A DNA stretch of 10,694 nucleotides, taken from contig CAMPGR010000127.1 of NCBI GenBank assembly GCA_946885605.1, forward strand, positions 1-10,694, read 5' to 3'. This DNA comes from an uncultured Pseudomonadota bacterium. Its GTDB lineage: Bacteria; Pseudomonadota; Gammaproteobacteria; Burkholderiales; SG8-41. Position numbers and translations under genes: made by a program. Below, piece by piece: positions 1 through 6,427 of the stretch; within the stretch, counting starts at the first letter, position 1; every line of letters begins with the position of its first letter. Below the pieces are notes generated by a model. The model saw nothing but the letters and a program-made list of their open reading frames with translations. It did not search any database and had not been told where the DNA came from.

Positions 1-1
1 C

Positions 2-88
2 GTGCTCGGCATCCAGCTCGTCGCACCCCACGGCGCAGACCCGGCGCTCTTCCTCGCTGCCGAGTGGGCGTGCCGCGCGCTCGGCTAG
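2..88 (+). CDS. C-terminal end of an amidase-family protein (partial)
   Basis: Only the last 28 codons and a TAG stop (86-88) lie in the window; the gene begins upstream. The visible protein starts VLGIQLVAPHGADPALFLAA and ends WACRALG. This resembles the end of amidase-signature enzymes, which usually close with a pattern like G-x-Q-[LIV]-V-x-P-x-G-x-D-x-x-L-[FL]-x-A-A followed by E-x-x-x-x-x-L-G. Those enzymes hydrolyse amide bonds with a Ser-cisSer-Lys triad, and none of the triad is visible here. The assignment rests on a short tail, so the substrate cannot be guessed. The following gene starts 62 bp downstream with its own ribosome binding site and a possible promoter, so it need not share a transcript with this one. 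Confidence 0.6.
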   Translation: MLGIQLVAPHGADPALFLAAEWACRALG

Positions 89-96
89 CGCAAGGC

Positions 97-124
97 TTCC
101 AGACTTCCCCGTCTGCTTTATACT
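97..124 (+). promoter_or_regulatory. Weak candidate sigma70 promoter
   Basis: TATACT at 119-124 matches the -10 consensus at five of six positions and lies 25 bp before the start of the membrane protein. The upstream partner, TTCCAG at 97-102 with a 16-bp spacer, matches the -35 consensus poorly. It is proposed only because it sits in the short gap after the amidase stop codon. Confidence 0.3.
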
Positions 125-149
125 CCGCAGCGAAACAGGGGAAGAACAA

Positions 150-830
150 ATGGGTCTCTCTCAGGGCTGCGCGGCCGCCGGCGCATTGCTGCTCGCGATC
201 AGCGCCTGGCTGCTCGCCGGCGCATTCGCCGGGTCTCACCCGCTCTGGCCCTATCTGCTCTTCGGCGCGGTCTTCGTCGTTCTCCTTGCACACGTCATGC
301 GCATCGTTGTAGACGAGCGACCGGCGTTCTCCGCGGCAGTCCTGAGCGGGATTCCCCTCGCCATCGCCGCGTACTGGCTGGGGAAAACGCCCTACCGCTG
401 GCTGGAATACGCTTGCTGGGCGTATGCTGCCGCTTACCTGCTTCTCGTGCCGCGCATGATGCGTGCTGTCGGTCGCGTGCCTCGGATGACCGCAGCAGAA
501 GCGCCGGGCGGTGGCGCAAAAGGCGCGTTCGACCTGCGCGATATCGCCATCGCCATGGGGATCGTGGTCACCGTCTCGGGCCTCCTTTTGTGCACCGCAT
601 TCGTCGCCGGCAAATGGGGCTTTTACGCCGGCGTCGGGGCCGTTTTGCTCTGGCCCGTTACGCTGATCGTCGTGCCGTGGTACGCCGCGATCGCGCACGG
701 CGGCTGGCTCGCAATGGCGGTCGTTTACGGTGGAGGCCTGGCCGCGCTGTTGCTCTATCGCAGCACCGGCGCCCGGCCGCACCGCAACGCCGCTGACATC
801 CCTCACAGTGAAACAGGTACACATCGCTAA
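150..830 (+). CDS. Multi-pass inner-membrane protein of unknown function
   Basis: I do not recognise a family. The 226-residue product has about seven hydrophobic stretches, near residues 8-28, 33-53, 60-78, 83-101, 131-154, 157-181 and 185-203. A polar loop at about 102-130 is rich in Arg, Gly and Ala, and the last 23 residues are hydrophilic. No catalytic motif, signal peptide or metal-binding cluster is visible. The start ATG at 150 is preceded by a purine-rich AGGGGAAG about six bases away, a good ribosome binding site. The gene's end overlaps the next gene by 23 bp, so the two are very probably translated from one message. Codon use resembles that of its neighbours. It could be a small transporter-like or sensor membrane protein, but the sequence gives no basis for choosing. 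Confidence 0.8.
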   Translation: MGLSQGCAAAGALLLAISAWLLAGAFAGSHPLWPYLLFGAVFVVLLAHVMRIVVDERPAFSAAVLSGIPLAIAAYWLGKTPYRWLEYACWAYAAAYLLLVPRMMRAVGRVPRMTAAEAPGGGAKGAFDLRDIAIAMGIVVTVSGLLLCTAFVAGKWGFYAGVGAVLLWPVTLIVVPWYAAIAHGGWLAMAVVYGGGLAALLLYRSTGARPHRNAADIPHSETGTHR

Positions 831-1131
831 GCACGCCGCCGAAGCGCATCTCGTCAAGGGCTTCCTCGAATCCCATGGCATCGAAGCGAGCGTCCGCGGC
901 GAGTATCTGACGAGCGGATGGGGCGAGCTGCCGGTCGACCTGTGCTCGGTCTGGATAGTGGACGATACGCAATTCGAGCGCGCCGATGCGCTGCTCGTCG
1001 CGTTTCTCAAGGGCACCCTCGCGCGCGAGCACGGCGGAGAGCGGTGGACGTGCCCGACGTGCGGTGAACCGCTCGAGGGCCAGTTCACGGCATGCTGGAA
1101 TTGCGGGACGGTGCGCCCGGACGGTCCGTGA
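808..1131 (+). CDS. DUF2007-like small protein with C-terminal zinc ribbon
   Basis: The 107-residue soluble product has two parts. Residues 1-70 start MKQVHIAKHAAEAHLVKGFL, matching the start of DUF2007 proteins (annotated 'putative signal transducing protein'), small domains usually of about 70 residues whose function is not established. Residues 80-100 form a zinc ribbon with Cys82-x2-Cys85 and Cys96-x2-Cys99, in CPTCGEPLE and CWNCG. I chose the GTG at 808 because the family similarity begins exactly there. An in-frame ATG at 730 would add 26 residues of low-complexity shadow sequence lying inside the upstream gene. The 23-bp overlap with the membrane-protein gene points to translational coupling. 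No clear Shine-Dalgarno sequence precedes the GTG. The stop lies 3 bp from the stop of the convergent dehydratase gene. Confidence 0.75.
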   Translation: MKQVHIAKHAAEAHLVKGFLESHGIEASVRGEYLTSGWGELPVDLCSVWIVDDTQFERADALLVAFLKGTLAREHGGERWTCPTCGEPLEGQFTACWNCGTVRPDGP

Positions 1132-1134
1132 GTC

Positions 1135-2301
1135 TCAGCGCGCGAGGGCCTTCATCACCTTGTAAAGGTTAGCCTTCGCCTCGAAGCCGATGCCCGGGAT
1201 ATCGGGCAAACCGACATGACCGCCGGTGACGGGCGCATCGTCGGCGAACCCGCCAAAAGGCTGGAAGACATCGGGATACGATTCGTTACCGCCGAGCCCC
1301 AGCCCCGCCGCGATGTTGAGGGACATCTGGTGCCCCCCGTGAGGAATGCAGCGGCGCGGTGACCAGCCGTTCTCCTTCAGCATCGAGAGCGTTCGCAGAT
1401 ACTCCACGAGCCCATAGGAAAGCGCGCAGTCGAATTGCAGCCAGTCGCGGTCGGGCCGCATGCCGCCGTAGCGGACGAGATTGCGGGCATCCTGCATCGA
1501 AAACAGGTTCTCCCCGGTCGCGAGCGGCTTGCCGTATTCTCTTGCAAGCTCGGCCTGCAGCGCGAAATCGAGCGGATCGCCTGCCTCTTCGTACCAGTAA
1601 AGTCCATAGGGCTCGAGTGCTCTCGCGTATTGCAACGCCGTTTCGAGATCGAAACGGCCGTTGGCGTCGCCCGCGACCTTGTCGCCCGATCCCGCGACTT
1701 CGATCACTGCTTCGATGCGCCGCAGATCCTCCGCCAGCGATTCGCCGCCGATCTTCATCTTGACGACGCTATACCCGAGATCGAAATACTTCCTCATCTC
1801 GTCCTTGAGCGCGCCGATGTCCTTGCCCGGGTAGTAGTAACCTCCGGCGGCGTAGACGAACACGCGGTCGTCGGCACGCCCGTCGTTGTAGCGCTCGGCC
1901 AGCACACGGTAGAGCGGCTTCCCCTCGATCTTGGCGACCGCGTCCCACACTGCCATGTCGATGACGCCGACCGCAACGGACCGTTCGCCGTGGCCACCGG
2001 GCTTTTCGTTGGCCATCATGCAATCCCAGATGCGGTGCGGATCGAGGTTCGCCTCATCATCCGTGACGAGCGAGCGCGGATCCGCGCTCATCAACCGCGG
2101 GATGAAGCGCTCGGCGAGCAATCCGTTCTGCGCGTAGCGGCCGTTCGAATTGAAGCCATAACCGACGACGCGCCTGCCGTCGCGCTTCACGTCGGTGACG
2201 AGCGCGACGACGCTCGCCGTCATCTTCGAAAAATCGATATAAGCGTTGCGGATCGCGGAGGCGAGCGGCACGCTCGCGGAATGGATGGCGGTGATTTTCA
2301 C
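1135..2301 (-). CDS. tarD: D(-)-tartrate dehydratase-like enolase-superfamily enzyme
   Basis: This is a mandelate racemase/muconate lactonizing enzyme-type member of the enolase superfamily. Compared from memory, it is very close along its whole length to D-tartrate dehydratase (TarD) of Bradyrhizobium japonicum, a 389-residue enzyme converting D-tartrate to oxaloacetate. The 388-residue product shows the KxK acid/base motif (K181, K183 in VVKMKIGG), Mg2+ ligands D212 (GDANGRF), E238 (WYEE) and E264 (ATGENLF), and the Asp-His dyad D291 (FDCALSYG) and H321 (CIPHGGHQMS). Each is one residue before the TarD number I recall, as expected from a one-residue shorter N-terminus. The capping domain carries IRNAYIDFSKMT and NEKPGGHGERS. 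I start it at the GTG at 2301; a GTG at 2343 would add 14 unrelated residues and place an inverted repeat inside the gene. A related acid sugar is a possible alternative substrate. Confidence 0.88.
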   Translation of the reverse strand: MKITAIHSASVPLASAIRNAYIDFSKMTASVVALVTDVKRDGRRVVGYGFNSNGRYAQNGLLAERFIPRLMSADPRSLVTDDEANLDPHRIWDCMMANEKPGGHGERSVAVGVIDMAVWDAVAKIEGKPLYRVLAERYNDGRADDRVFVYAAGGYYYPGKDIGALKDEMRKYFDLGYSVVKMKIGGESLAEDLRRIEAVIEVAGSGDKVAGDANGRFDLETALQYARALEPYGLYWYEEAGDPLDFALQAELAREYGKPLATGENLFSMQDARNLVRYGGMRPDRDWLQFDCALSYGLVEYLRTLSMLKENGWSPRRCIPHGGHQMSLNIAAGLGLGGNESYPDVFQPFGGFADDAPVTGGHVGLPDIPGIGFEAKANLYKVMKALAR

Positions 2302-2330
2302 AGTTCTGTTGTGGGAATGACGGGTTGCGT

Positions 2331-2359
2331 AGTGTTGCAACACGCGTTCGCATCGTCAA
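2331..2359 (-). promoter_or_regulatory. Candidate promoter for the tartrate dehydratase-like gene
   Basis: On the minus strand TTGACG (plus positions 2354-2359) matches the -35 consensus at five of six positions. After a 17-bp spacer comes AACACT (2331-2336), a poor -10 match at three of six. The -10 lies within the palindrome, a common place for a repressor site. The leader to the GTG at 2301 would be roughly 20-25 bases. Confidence 0.3.
2332..2343. promoter_or_regulatory. Perfect 12-bp palindrome, candidate operator
   Basis: GTGTTGCAACAC is identical to its own reverse complement. It lies near the middle of the 85-bp gap between the divergent tartrate dehydratase-like and MmgE/PrpD genes, where a repressor could control both. 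It overlaps the weak -10 and -35 candidates described for the two directions. No regulator gene lies in the window, so the binding protein is unknown. Confidence 0.45.
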
Positions 2360-2363
2360 CAAT
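2335..2363 (+). promoter_or_regulatory. Weak candidate promoter for the MmgE/PrpD gene at 2387
   Basis: TTGCAA at 2335-2340 and AACAAT at 2358-2363 are separated by 17 bp, and each matches the sigma70 consensus at four of six positions. The -35 element falls inside the 12-bp palindrome. The gap is short, so a promoter for this gene must lie here or inside the divergent gene. Confidence 0.25.
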
Positions 2364-2375
2364 TGCGGGCAGAAC

Positions 2376-2382
2376 GAGGAAG
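2376..2382 (+). promoter_or_regulatory. Ribosome binding site fixing the start at 2387
   Basis: GAGGAAG ends four bases before the ATG at 2387. It decides that start over an in-frame upstream alternative at 2363, which would add eight residues and put this element inside the coding region. Confidence 0.6.
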
Positions 2383-2386
2383 AACA

Positions 2387-3763
2387 ATGGCGACTCGCGC
2401 ACGTCAGGAGGTTTCGCAGCAGACACTGGAATTGAGCCGTTACATCGCCGGCGCTGCCCGCATGGTGCTGCCGCGCACGGTGGTCGAGCGCGCGAGGATT
2501 CATGTTGTCGATACGTTTGCGGCGATGATTTCCGGCTCGCGCCTGCTGCCCGGGCAGACCGTCATGCCGTACGTGCGCACGCTCGGCGGCAGGCCGGAGG
2601 CCGGCCTCGCAGGCACGCGCATCGTTACGTCCGCCGCGCACGCCGCGCTCGCAAACGGCATGTTCGGGCATGCCGACGAAACGGACGACACGCATCCTCC
2701 TTCCCTCACGCATCCCGGCACGAGCGTCGTGCCGGCAGCGCTTGCGATCGGCGAGCGAAACCGCCTTCCTGGCAAAGCCGTACTGCGCGCGATCGTCCTG
2801 GGCTATGACATTTGCGCCCGCCTGCTGCTCGCGCTCGATCCGATGCGGTTCCTGCGCTCCGGTCATCACGCGGGGGCATTCGGCCAGCTCTTCGGCGCGG
2901 CGGCGGCTGCCGGGACGCTGCTCAAGCTCGATGCGCAACGCGTGCGCTACATGCTCTCCTACTCGGCGCAGCAGGCCGCGGGCCTGTACACCATGTTTCG
3001 CGATCCGGAGCATATCGAGAAGGCGTACGCCATGGGCGGTATGCCGGCACACAACGGGACGCAGGCCGCCTTGATGGCTGCTCACGGCTTTACCGGCGTC
3101 GAGGACGTCTTTTCCGGCGAGCGCGACTTCTTCTACACCTTCGCGCAGGATGGGGATCGCGGCGCGCTCACCCGCGCGCTCGGGGAGCAGTTCGAGATCA
3201 TGCGTGCCGCAATCAAGCGCTGGCCGGTCGGCGGGCCGATCCAGGGACCTCTCCACGTGCTGCGCGAGCTCATGCAGGCGCACGGCTTCACCGCGGAGGA
3301 CGTGGTCCGACTGACCGCCCGCATGCCGGATAAAGAGCTCGAGATCGTGAACAACCGCGACATGCCCGACATTTCGGTCCAGCACCTGCTTGCCGTGATG
3401 CTGCTCGACGGAACAGTGAGCTTTGGCTCCGCTCACGACTTCAAGCGGATGAGAGACCCGCGCGTACTCGAGCTTCGTCAGCGCATCAGAACGGTTGGTG
3501 ATCCGGAGCTGACCGACGCCCTGCGTCGCTGGCGCTGCGTCATGGAGGTCAAGCTCAGGGACGGCCGCACGCTCACGCACCAGACGATGGCGGCCAAAGG
3601 CAGTTTCGAGAACCCGCTCACGCGCGAGGAAGAGGAGGAGAAGGCGCGCGATCTCATGGCGCCGGTTCTCGGGAAGGGGCGCTGCGAGCAATTGCTGGCC
3701 GCGCTATGGAGCGTTGACCAGCTGGACGACGTGCGGTCGCTGCGGCGCCTCTACACCCGGTGA
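2387..3763 (+). CDS. MmgE/PrpD-family protein (dehydratase/decarboxylase/epimerase fold), copy A
   Basis: The family includes 2-methylcitrate dehydratase PrpD, cis-aconitate decarboxylase and iminodisuccinate epimerase, all cytoplasmic cofactor-free enzymes acting on carboxylates. The 458-residue product has the usual family length. Family landmarks run in order: GHADETDDTH (94-103) then THPG (108-111), covering the active-site Asp and His region; SGHHAGAFGQLFGAAAAAG (158-176); Lys212 in EKAYAMGGMPAHNG; KRWPVGGPIQ (277-286); and ISVQHLLAVMLLDG (329-342). The segment at 277-286 has Gln286 where canonical PrpD and aconitate decarboxylase have a His in a THxAID-like stretch. I recall this form from a large uncharacterised subgroup, so the substrate is likely different. 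It is divergent from the tartrate dehydratase-like gene across 85 bp and convergent with the Bug gene, with 22 bp between stops. Function is otherwise unassigned. Confidence 0.88.
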   Translation: MATRARQEVSQQTLELSRYIAGAARMVLPRTVVERARIHVVDTFAAMISGSRLLPGQTVMPYVRTLGGRPEAGLAGTRIVTSAAHAALANGMFGHADETDDTHPPSLTHPGTSVVPAALAIGERNRLPGKAVLRAIVLGYDICARLLLALDPMRFLRSGHHAGAFGQLFGAAAAAGTLLKLDAQRVRYMLSYSAQQAAGLYTMFRDPEHIEKAYAMGGMPAHNGTQAALMAAHGFTGVEDVFSGERDFFYTFAQDGDRGALTRALGEQFEIMRAAIKRWPVGGPIQGPLHVLRELMQAHGFTAEDVVRLTARMPDKELEIVNNRDMPDISVQHLLAVMLLDGTVSFGSAHDFKRMRDPRVLELRQRIRTVGDPELTDALRRWRCVMEVKLRDGRTLTHQTMAAKGSFENPLTREEEEEKARDLMAPVLGKGRCEQLLAALWSVDQLDDVRSLRRLYTR

Positions 3764-3785
3764 GGGCCGTAAAAAATGCAGCCTC

Positions 3786-4772
3786 TCATTCCGCTCGGAT
3801 CCCGGCTGACTTGATCACGTCCGCCCACATCGCGGTCTCCGTCCTGATCTGCTGGGCGAGTTCCTGGGGCGTGCTCGTCACGACCTCCAGCCCTTGCCTC
3901 GCCATCGCCTCTTGAACGTCTGCCAGCCCGACCGCCTTAACGGCCTCGTCCTGCAATCGCTTCACTATCCCGCCCGGCGTCTTTTCGGGGACGAGAAAGG
4001 CGTACCACGACGTCACCTCGAACCCTGGAAATCCCGATTCGGCGAGCGTGGGCAGCTCGGGCGCGACCTTGGAGCGTTTCGCGCCCGTCGTCGCGAGCGC
4101 CCTCAGTCTCCCGGCCTTCACCTGCGGCATGGAAGACGCCACGCTGCCGAAGATGACCTGGGCCTCTCCCGCGAGCACCGCCGCCGCTGCAGGCCCGCCT
4201 CCCTTGTACGGCAGATGCACCATGTCGACGCCTGCGCGTTTCTTGAAGAGTTCGGCTGCAAGATGGAGCGGGCTTCCGACACCAGCGGAGGCGTAGTTGA
4301 GCGCGCCCGCCTTCTCCTTCGCGAGCGAGATCAATTCCTTCACGGTACCCGCTTTCACGCCCGGGTTGACGACGAGGATGTATTGCGCGGCTGCGAGCAG
4401 CGAAACCGGCTGGAAATCGGCGACGCTCCAGCGCAGCTTGTAGAGGCTTGGATTGACCGTGAGCACGCTGCTGAAACCCATGAAAACGGTGTGCCCCTCG
4501 GGCGCGGCATTCGCCACGATTTCGGCAGCGAGATTGCCCGCCGCGCCGCCACGGTTGTCGACGACCCATGTCTGTCCCATCGCGTCGCCGAGCTTCGGCG
4601 CGATGATCCGTGAGAGCGTGTCTGCGCCGCCGCCCGCGGCAAAAGGCACCACGAGCCGCACCGGCCGGGACGGATATTCCGTAGCGGCCGCGTGAGCCAC
4701 GCCGGACGGGGCGATTGCAGCCAAAGCGAGAAAGAGTGTCTGCGCGCGGCACGACTCCGGGAGCTTCATCAT
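3786..4772 (-). CDS. Bug-family tripartite tricarboxylate transporter substrate-binding protein
   Basis: This is a periplasmic solute receptor of the Bug/TctC type, which captures carboxylates for tripartite tricarboxylate transporters. The 328-residue product has a signal peptide: polar start to residue 11, hydrophobic core at about 12-26, and probable cleavage after AHA28. Mature-protein landmarks are YPSRPVRLVVPFAAGGGAD (33-51), DNRGGAAGN (72-80), YASAGVGSPLHLAAELF (160-176) and LPYKGGGPA (187-195), all typical of the family. A strong AGGAGG six bases upstream selects the first of two adjacent ATG codons. It lies 25 bp after the second MmgE/PrpD gene in the same direction, so the two are probably one operon. 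No TctA or TctB membrane subunit is present; orphan Bug receptors are common in Burkholderiales. The ligand cannot be read from sequence, but the context favours a hydroxylated or branched carboxylate. Confidence 0.93.
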   Translation of the reverse strand: MMKLPESCRAQTLFLALAAIAPSGVAHAAATEYPSRPVRLVVPFAAGGGADTLSRIIAPKLGDAMGQTWVVDNRGGAAGNLAAEIVANAAPEGHTVFMGFSSVLTVNPSLYKLRWSVADFQPVSLLAAAQYILVVNPGVKAGTVKELISLAKEKAGALNYASAGVGSPLHLAAELFKKRAGVDMVHLPYKGGGPAAAAVLAGEAQVIFGSVASSMPQVKAGRLRALATTGAKRSKVAPELPTLAESGFPGFEVTSWYAFLVPEKTPGGIVKRLQDEAVKAVGLADVQEAMARQGLEVVTSTPQELAQQIRTETAMWADVIKSAGIRAE

Positions 4773-4778
4773 GGGTTT

Positions 4779-4784
4779 CCTCCT
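4779..4784 (-). promoter_or_regulatory. Strong ribosome binding site of the Bug receptor gene
   Basis: The minus strand reads AGGAGG, a full anti-Shine-Dalgarno match, six bases before the first of two tandem ATG codons (4772 and 4769). It lies inside the 25-bp gap after the upstream MmgE/PrpD gene. This suggests the receptor is translated independently and at a higher level than the enzyme before it. Confidence 0.7.
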
Positions 4785-4797
4785 CGTACGAAATTCC

Positions 4798-6162
4798 TCA
4801 AGTCACGGTGAGTCGAACGATTTCCCCGGCATCCGCCATGTCTTCGAGCCTCCACAACTGCGCGAGCAGCCGCTCGCTCTGCGACGGCGAGAGGACGTTC
4901 TGGGCGAGCTTTCGGAATTTGTTTTCCACCTCGGATTCGGACATGGGGTTGCGATGGTGGCCCTTATGGTGCTCCACCACCGCGGCGTGCTCAGTGCCGG
5001 CGTGCGTGATCAGCGTGAGCCTGCAAAGCATCGCGTGCGGCATGCGGCGATCCGCCTCCTCAGAAGCATGCGCTTTTATCCGGCGCGTGAGCGCGCGAAT
5101 CGCGGGGTCGTGCAGGCACGCATCGTCGAAATGCCGCGCTTCCACCGTTCCGTGGATGAGGGCCACGGCAACTGTGTAGGGCATGCTGTGATCGGCGGTC
5201 TCGCGCGTCTCCGGCTCCCACTTGTCCGGGTCCCCGGCCATGAGACGGATCGCGGTGCTCACGGTCTCGATGCGCACTTCGGCGATTTCGTCAGGGGAAC
5301 GGATCTTTTCACGCACCTGCAGCGCCGCCTCCACGACCGTCTGGGAATACTGCCCCAGGGGAAAACGCTTGATGCTGCACTCCATGATCTTGAACGGCTC
5401 CCCACGCCCGCCGAGCGCCGGCAAGGCAAAGGGCTGGCGTGTCACCGCCTTGAAATAACCGCCCACCCCTTCGAAGATGGGCGACGGACCGGTCATGCCG
5501 CGCGCGGCGAGCATGGCGGCGAAAACGGCGTTGCGGCTCGCATTCGCGTAGGCGCAGCCCTTCCACATGGAGACGTGACCGATCCGCGTCTGATAGAGCG
5601 CGATATTGGGCGCGATCCCGAGATTGAAAGCCTCCGCGGTCGTCCGCTCCGACAGCCCGAGCAGCTTCGACGCGGCGGCAACGCTCGCCATCCCGCCGAC
5701 GGTCACATGGTCCCAGCCGAGCGGCTTCAAATCGACGGTATCGCACAGGCGGCAGAACACTTCGTAGGCAAGGACCGTTGCGACGAGCACGTCTTTGCCG
5801 CTGCGCTTCATCGACTCCGCCAGCGTAAGCACGGCGGCCAGGCTGTCGCTCGGGTGCCCCGACTCGCCGGTGCTCGTATAGCCGTCGTTGAAGTCGAGGA
5901 AGCGGATCATCACCCCGTTCGCGAACGACGCAAGATCCGGGGTCGTGCGCTGCCCGCTGACCATCACAGTGGCGGGCGTGCGGCTCGTAACATCCGTCGC
6001 GAGATCGCGCGCGATGCGCGCCGGCTCGCCCGCGTAGCCGCCGAGCGCGCAACCCACCGTATCGGCGATCAGCATTTTTGCCTGCCGCAGGACTGCCTCC
6101 GGCAGGTCTTCATATCGCAATCGAGCGGCATAGGCGGCCAACTCCTGGACTATCGTTGTCAT
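4798..6162 (-). CDS. MmgE/PrpD-family protein (2-methylcitrate dehydratase-like), copy B
   Basis: The 454-residue product belongs to the same cofactor-free family as copy A but to a different branch, nearer to classical PrpD-like proteins. Landmarks are FLDFNDGY (88-95) then SGHPSDS (101-107); GWDHVTVGGMASVAAASKLL (149-168); SMWKGCAYANASRNAVFAA (198-216) with the conserved Lys201; GMTGPSPIFEG (222-232); SIKRFPLGQYSQTVVEAAL (263-281); TADHSMPYTVAVALIHG (322-338); and NPMSESEVENKF (405-416). The open frame extends upstream to 6315, but I start at the ATG at 6162. The family fold begins there with an N-terminal helix, TTIVQELAAYAARLRY. GGAG lies four bases upstream, and the 51 extra codons look like untranslated leader. 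The gene leads the operon with the Bug receptor. The substrate is unknown and should not be taken as 2-methylcitrate: no methylcitrate synthase or methylisocitrate lyase gene is nearby. Confidence 0.9.
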   Translation of the reverse strand: MTTIVQELAAYAARLRYEDLPEAVLRQAKMLIADTVGCALGGYAGEPARIARDLATDVTSRTPATVMVSGQRTTPDLASFANGVMIRFLDFNDGYTSTGESGHPSDSLAAVLTLAESMKRSGKDVLVATVLAYEVFCRLCDTVDLKPLGWDHVTVGGMASVAAASKLLGLSERTTAEAFNLGIAPNIALYQTRIGHVSMWKGCAYANASRNAVFAAMLAARGMTGPSPIFEGVGGYFKAVTRQPFALPALGGRGEPFKIMECSIKRFPLGQYSQTVVEAALQVREKIRSPDEIAEVRIETVSTAIRLMAGDPDKWEPETRETADHSMPYTVAVALIHGTVEARHFDDACLHDPAIRALTRRIKAHASEEADRRMPHAMLCRLTLITHAGTEHAAVVEHHKGHHRNPMSESEVENKFRKLAQNVLSPSQSERLLAQLWRLEDMADAGEIVRLTVT

Positions 6163-6203
6163 CGTTCTCCGGGTGCGCGAGTCAAAGGGACGAGCAACCG
6201 CGG

Positions 6204-6233
6204 ACTTTACCGAGCCCGTGTCAGCGTTTGCAA
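6204..6233 (-). promoter_or_regulatory. Weak candidate promoter for the copy B-Bug operon
   Basis: On the minus strand TTGCAA (6228-6233) and TAAAGT (6204-6209) are separated by 18 bp, each matching the sigma70 consensus at four of six positions. A leader of about 35-40 bases would precede the ATG at 6162. The 265-bp gap to the divergent stress-protein gene must contain promoters for both, which adds modest support. Confidence 0.3.
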
Positions 6234-6304
6234 GCGAATTTCCGCTCTGCGGCGGTGCGACGCGCCTGCTGCGGGAGCAAGTCTCGATTTCGCTGGCGAT
6301 GGGC

Positions 6305-6333
6305 TTGTCGGACACGGCAGCGTGGTCTATAAG
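6305..6333 (+). promoter_or_regulatory. Candidate sigma70 promoter for the universal stress protein gene
   Basis: TTGTCG (6305-6310) and TATAAG (6328-6333) are separated by exactly 17 bp. The -35 matches the consensus at four of six positions and the -10 at five of six. The start site would be near 6340, leaving a leader of about 88 bases before the ATG at 6428. A perfect TTGACA also occurs at 6388-6393, but no -10 element follows at a suitable distance. Confidence 0.5.
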
Positions 6334-6427
6334 AATGCTTGAGCGCTACGCTGGCTGCAGCCATTATGCCGCCGGTGGCGCCCCGATTTGACAGTTGGGC
6401 CGGTTTCATTGGGTGGCGTCGAGTCCT

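Noticed and set aside
2302..2343. Extension of the dehydratase gene to the GTG at 2343.
   Set aside because: The 14 added residues have no counterpart in the remembered TarD sequence and would make the palindrome coding. Starting at 2301 gives 388 residues against 389 for TarD.
1435..2808. Plus-strand open frame of 457 codons opposite the tartrate dehydratase-like gene.
   Set aside because: The sense strand shows the full enolase-superfamily active site. The antisense product is low-complexity and Arg/Ala-rich.
2057..3691. Minus-strand open frame of 544 codons overlapping the dehydratase start and the first MmgE/PrpD gene.
   Set aside because: It crosses the divergent promoter region and part of a second gene in another frame. 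No family motif is present, and both overlapped genes are well supported.
6163..6315. Extension of the second MmgE/PrpD gene to an upstream start at 6315.
   Set aside because: The 51 added residues are polar and family-unlike. The ATG at 6162 has GGAG upstream and begins at the usual N-terminal helix of the family.
4771..6342. Plus-strand open frame of 523 codons opposite the second MmgE/PrpD gene.
   Set aside because: The minus strand encodes a complete family protein with conserved motifs end to end. The plus-strand product has the Arg/His-rich composition of an antisense shadow.
6388..6393. Perfect TTGACA hexamer upstream of the stress-protein gene.
   Set aside because: No -10-like hexamer lies 15-19 bp downstream, where the sequence is GGGTGGCG. 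The pair at 6305-6333 is a better promoter.
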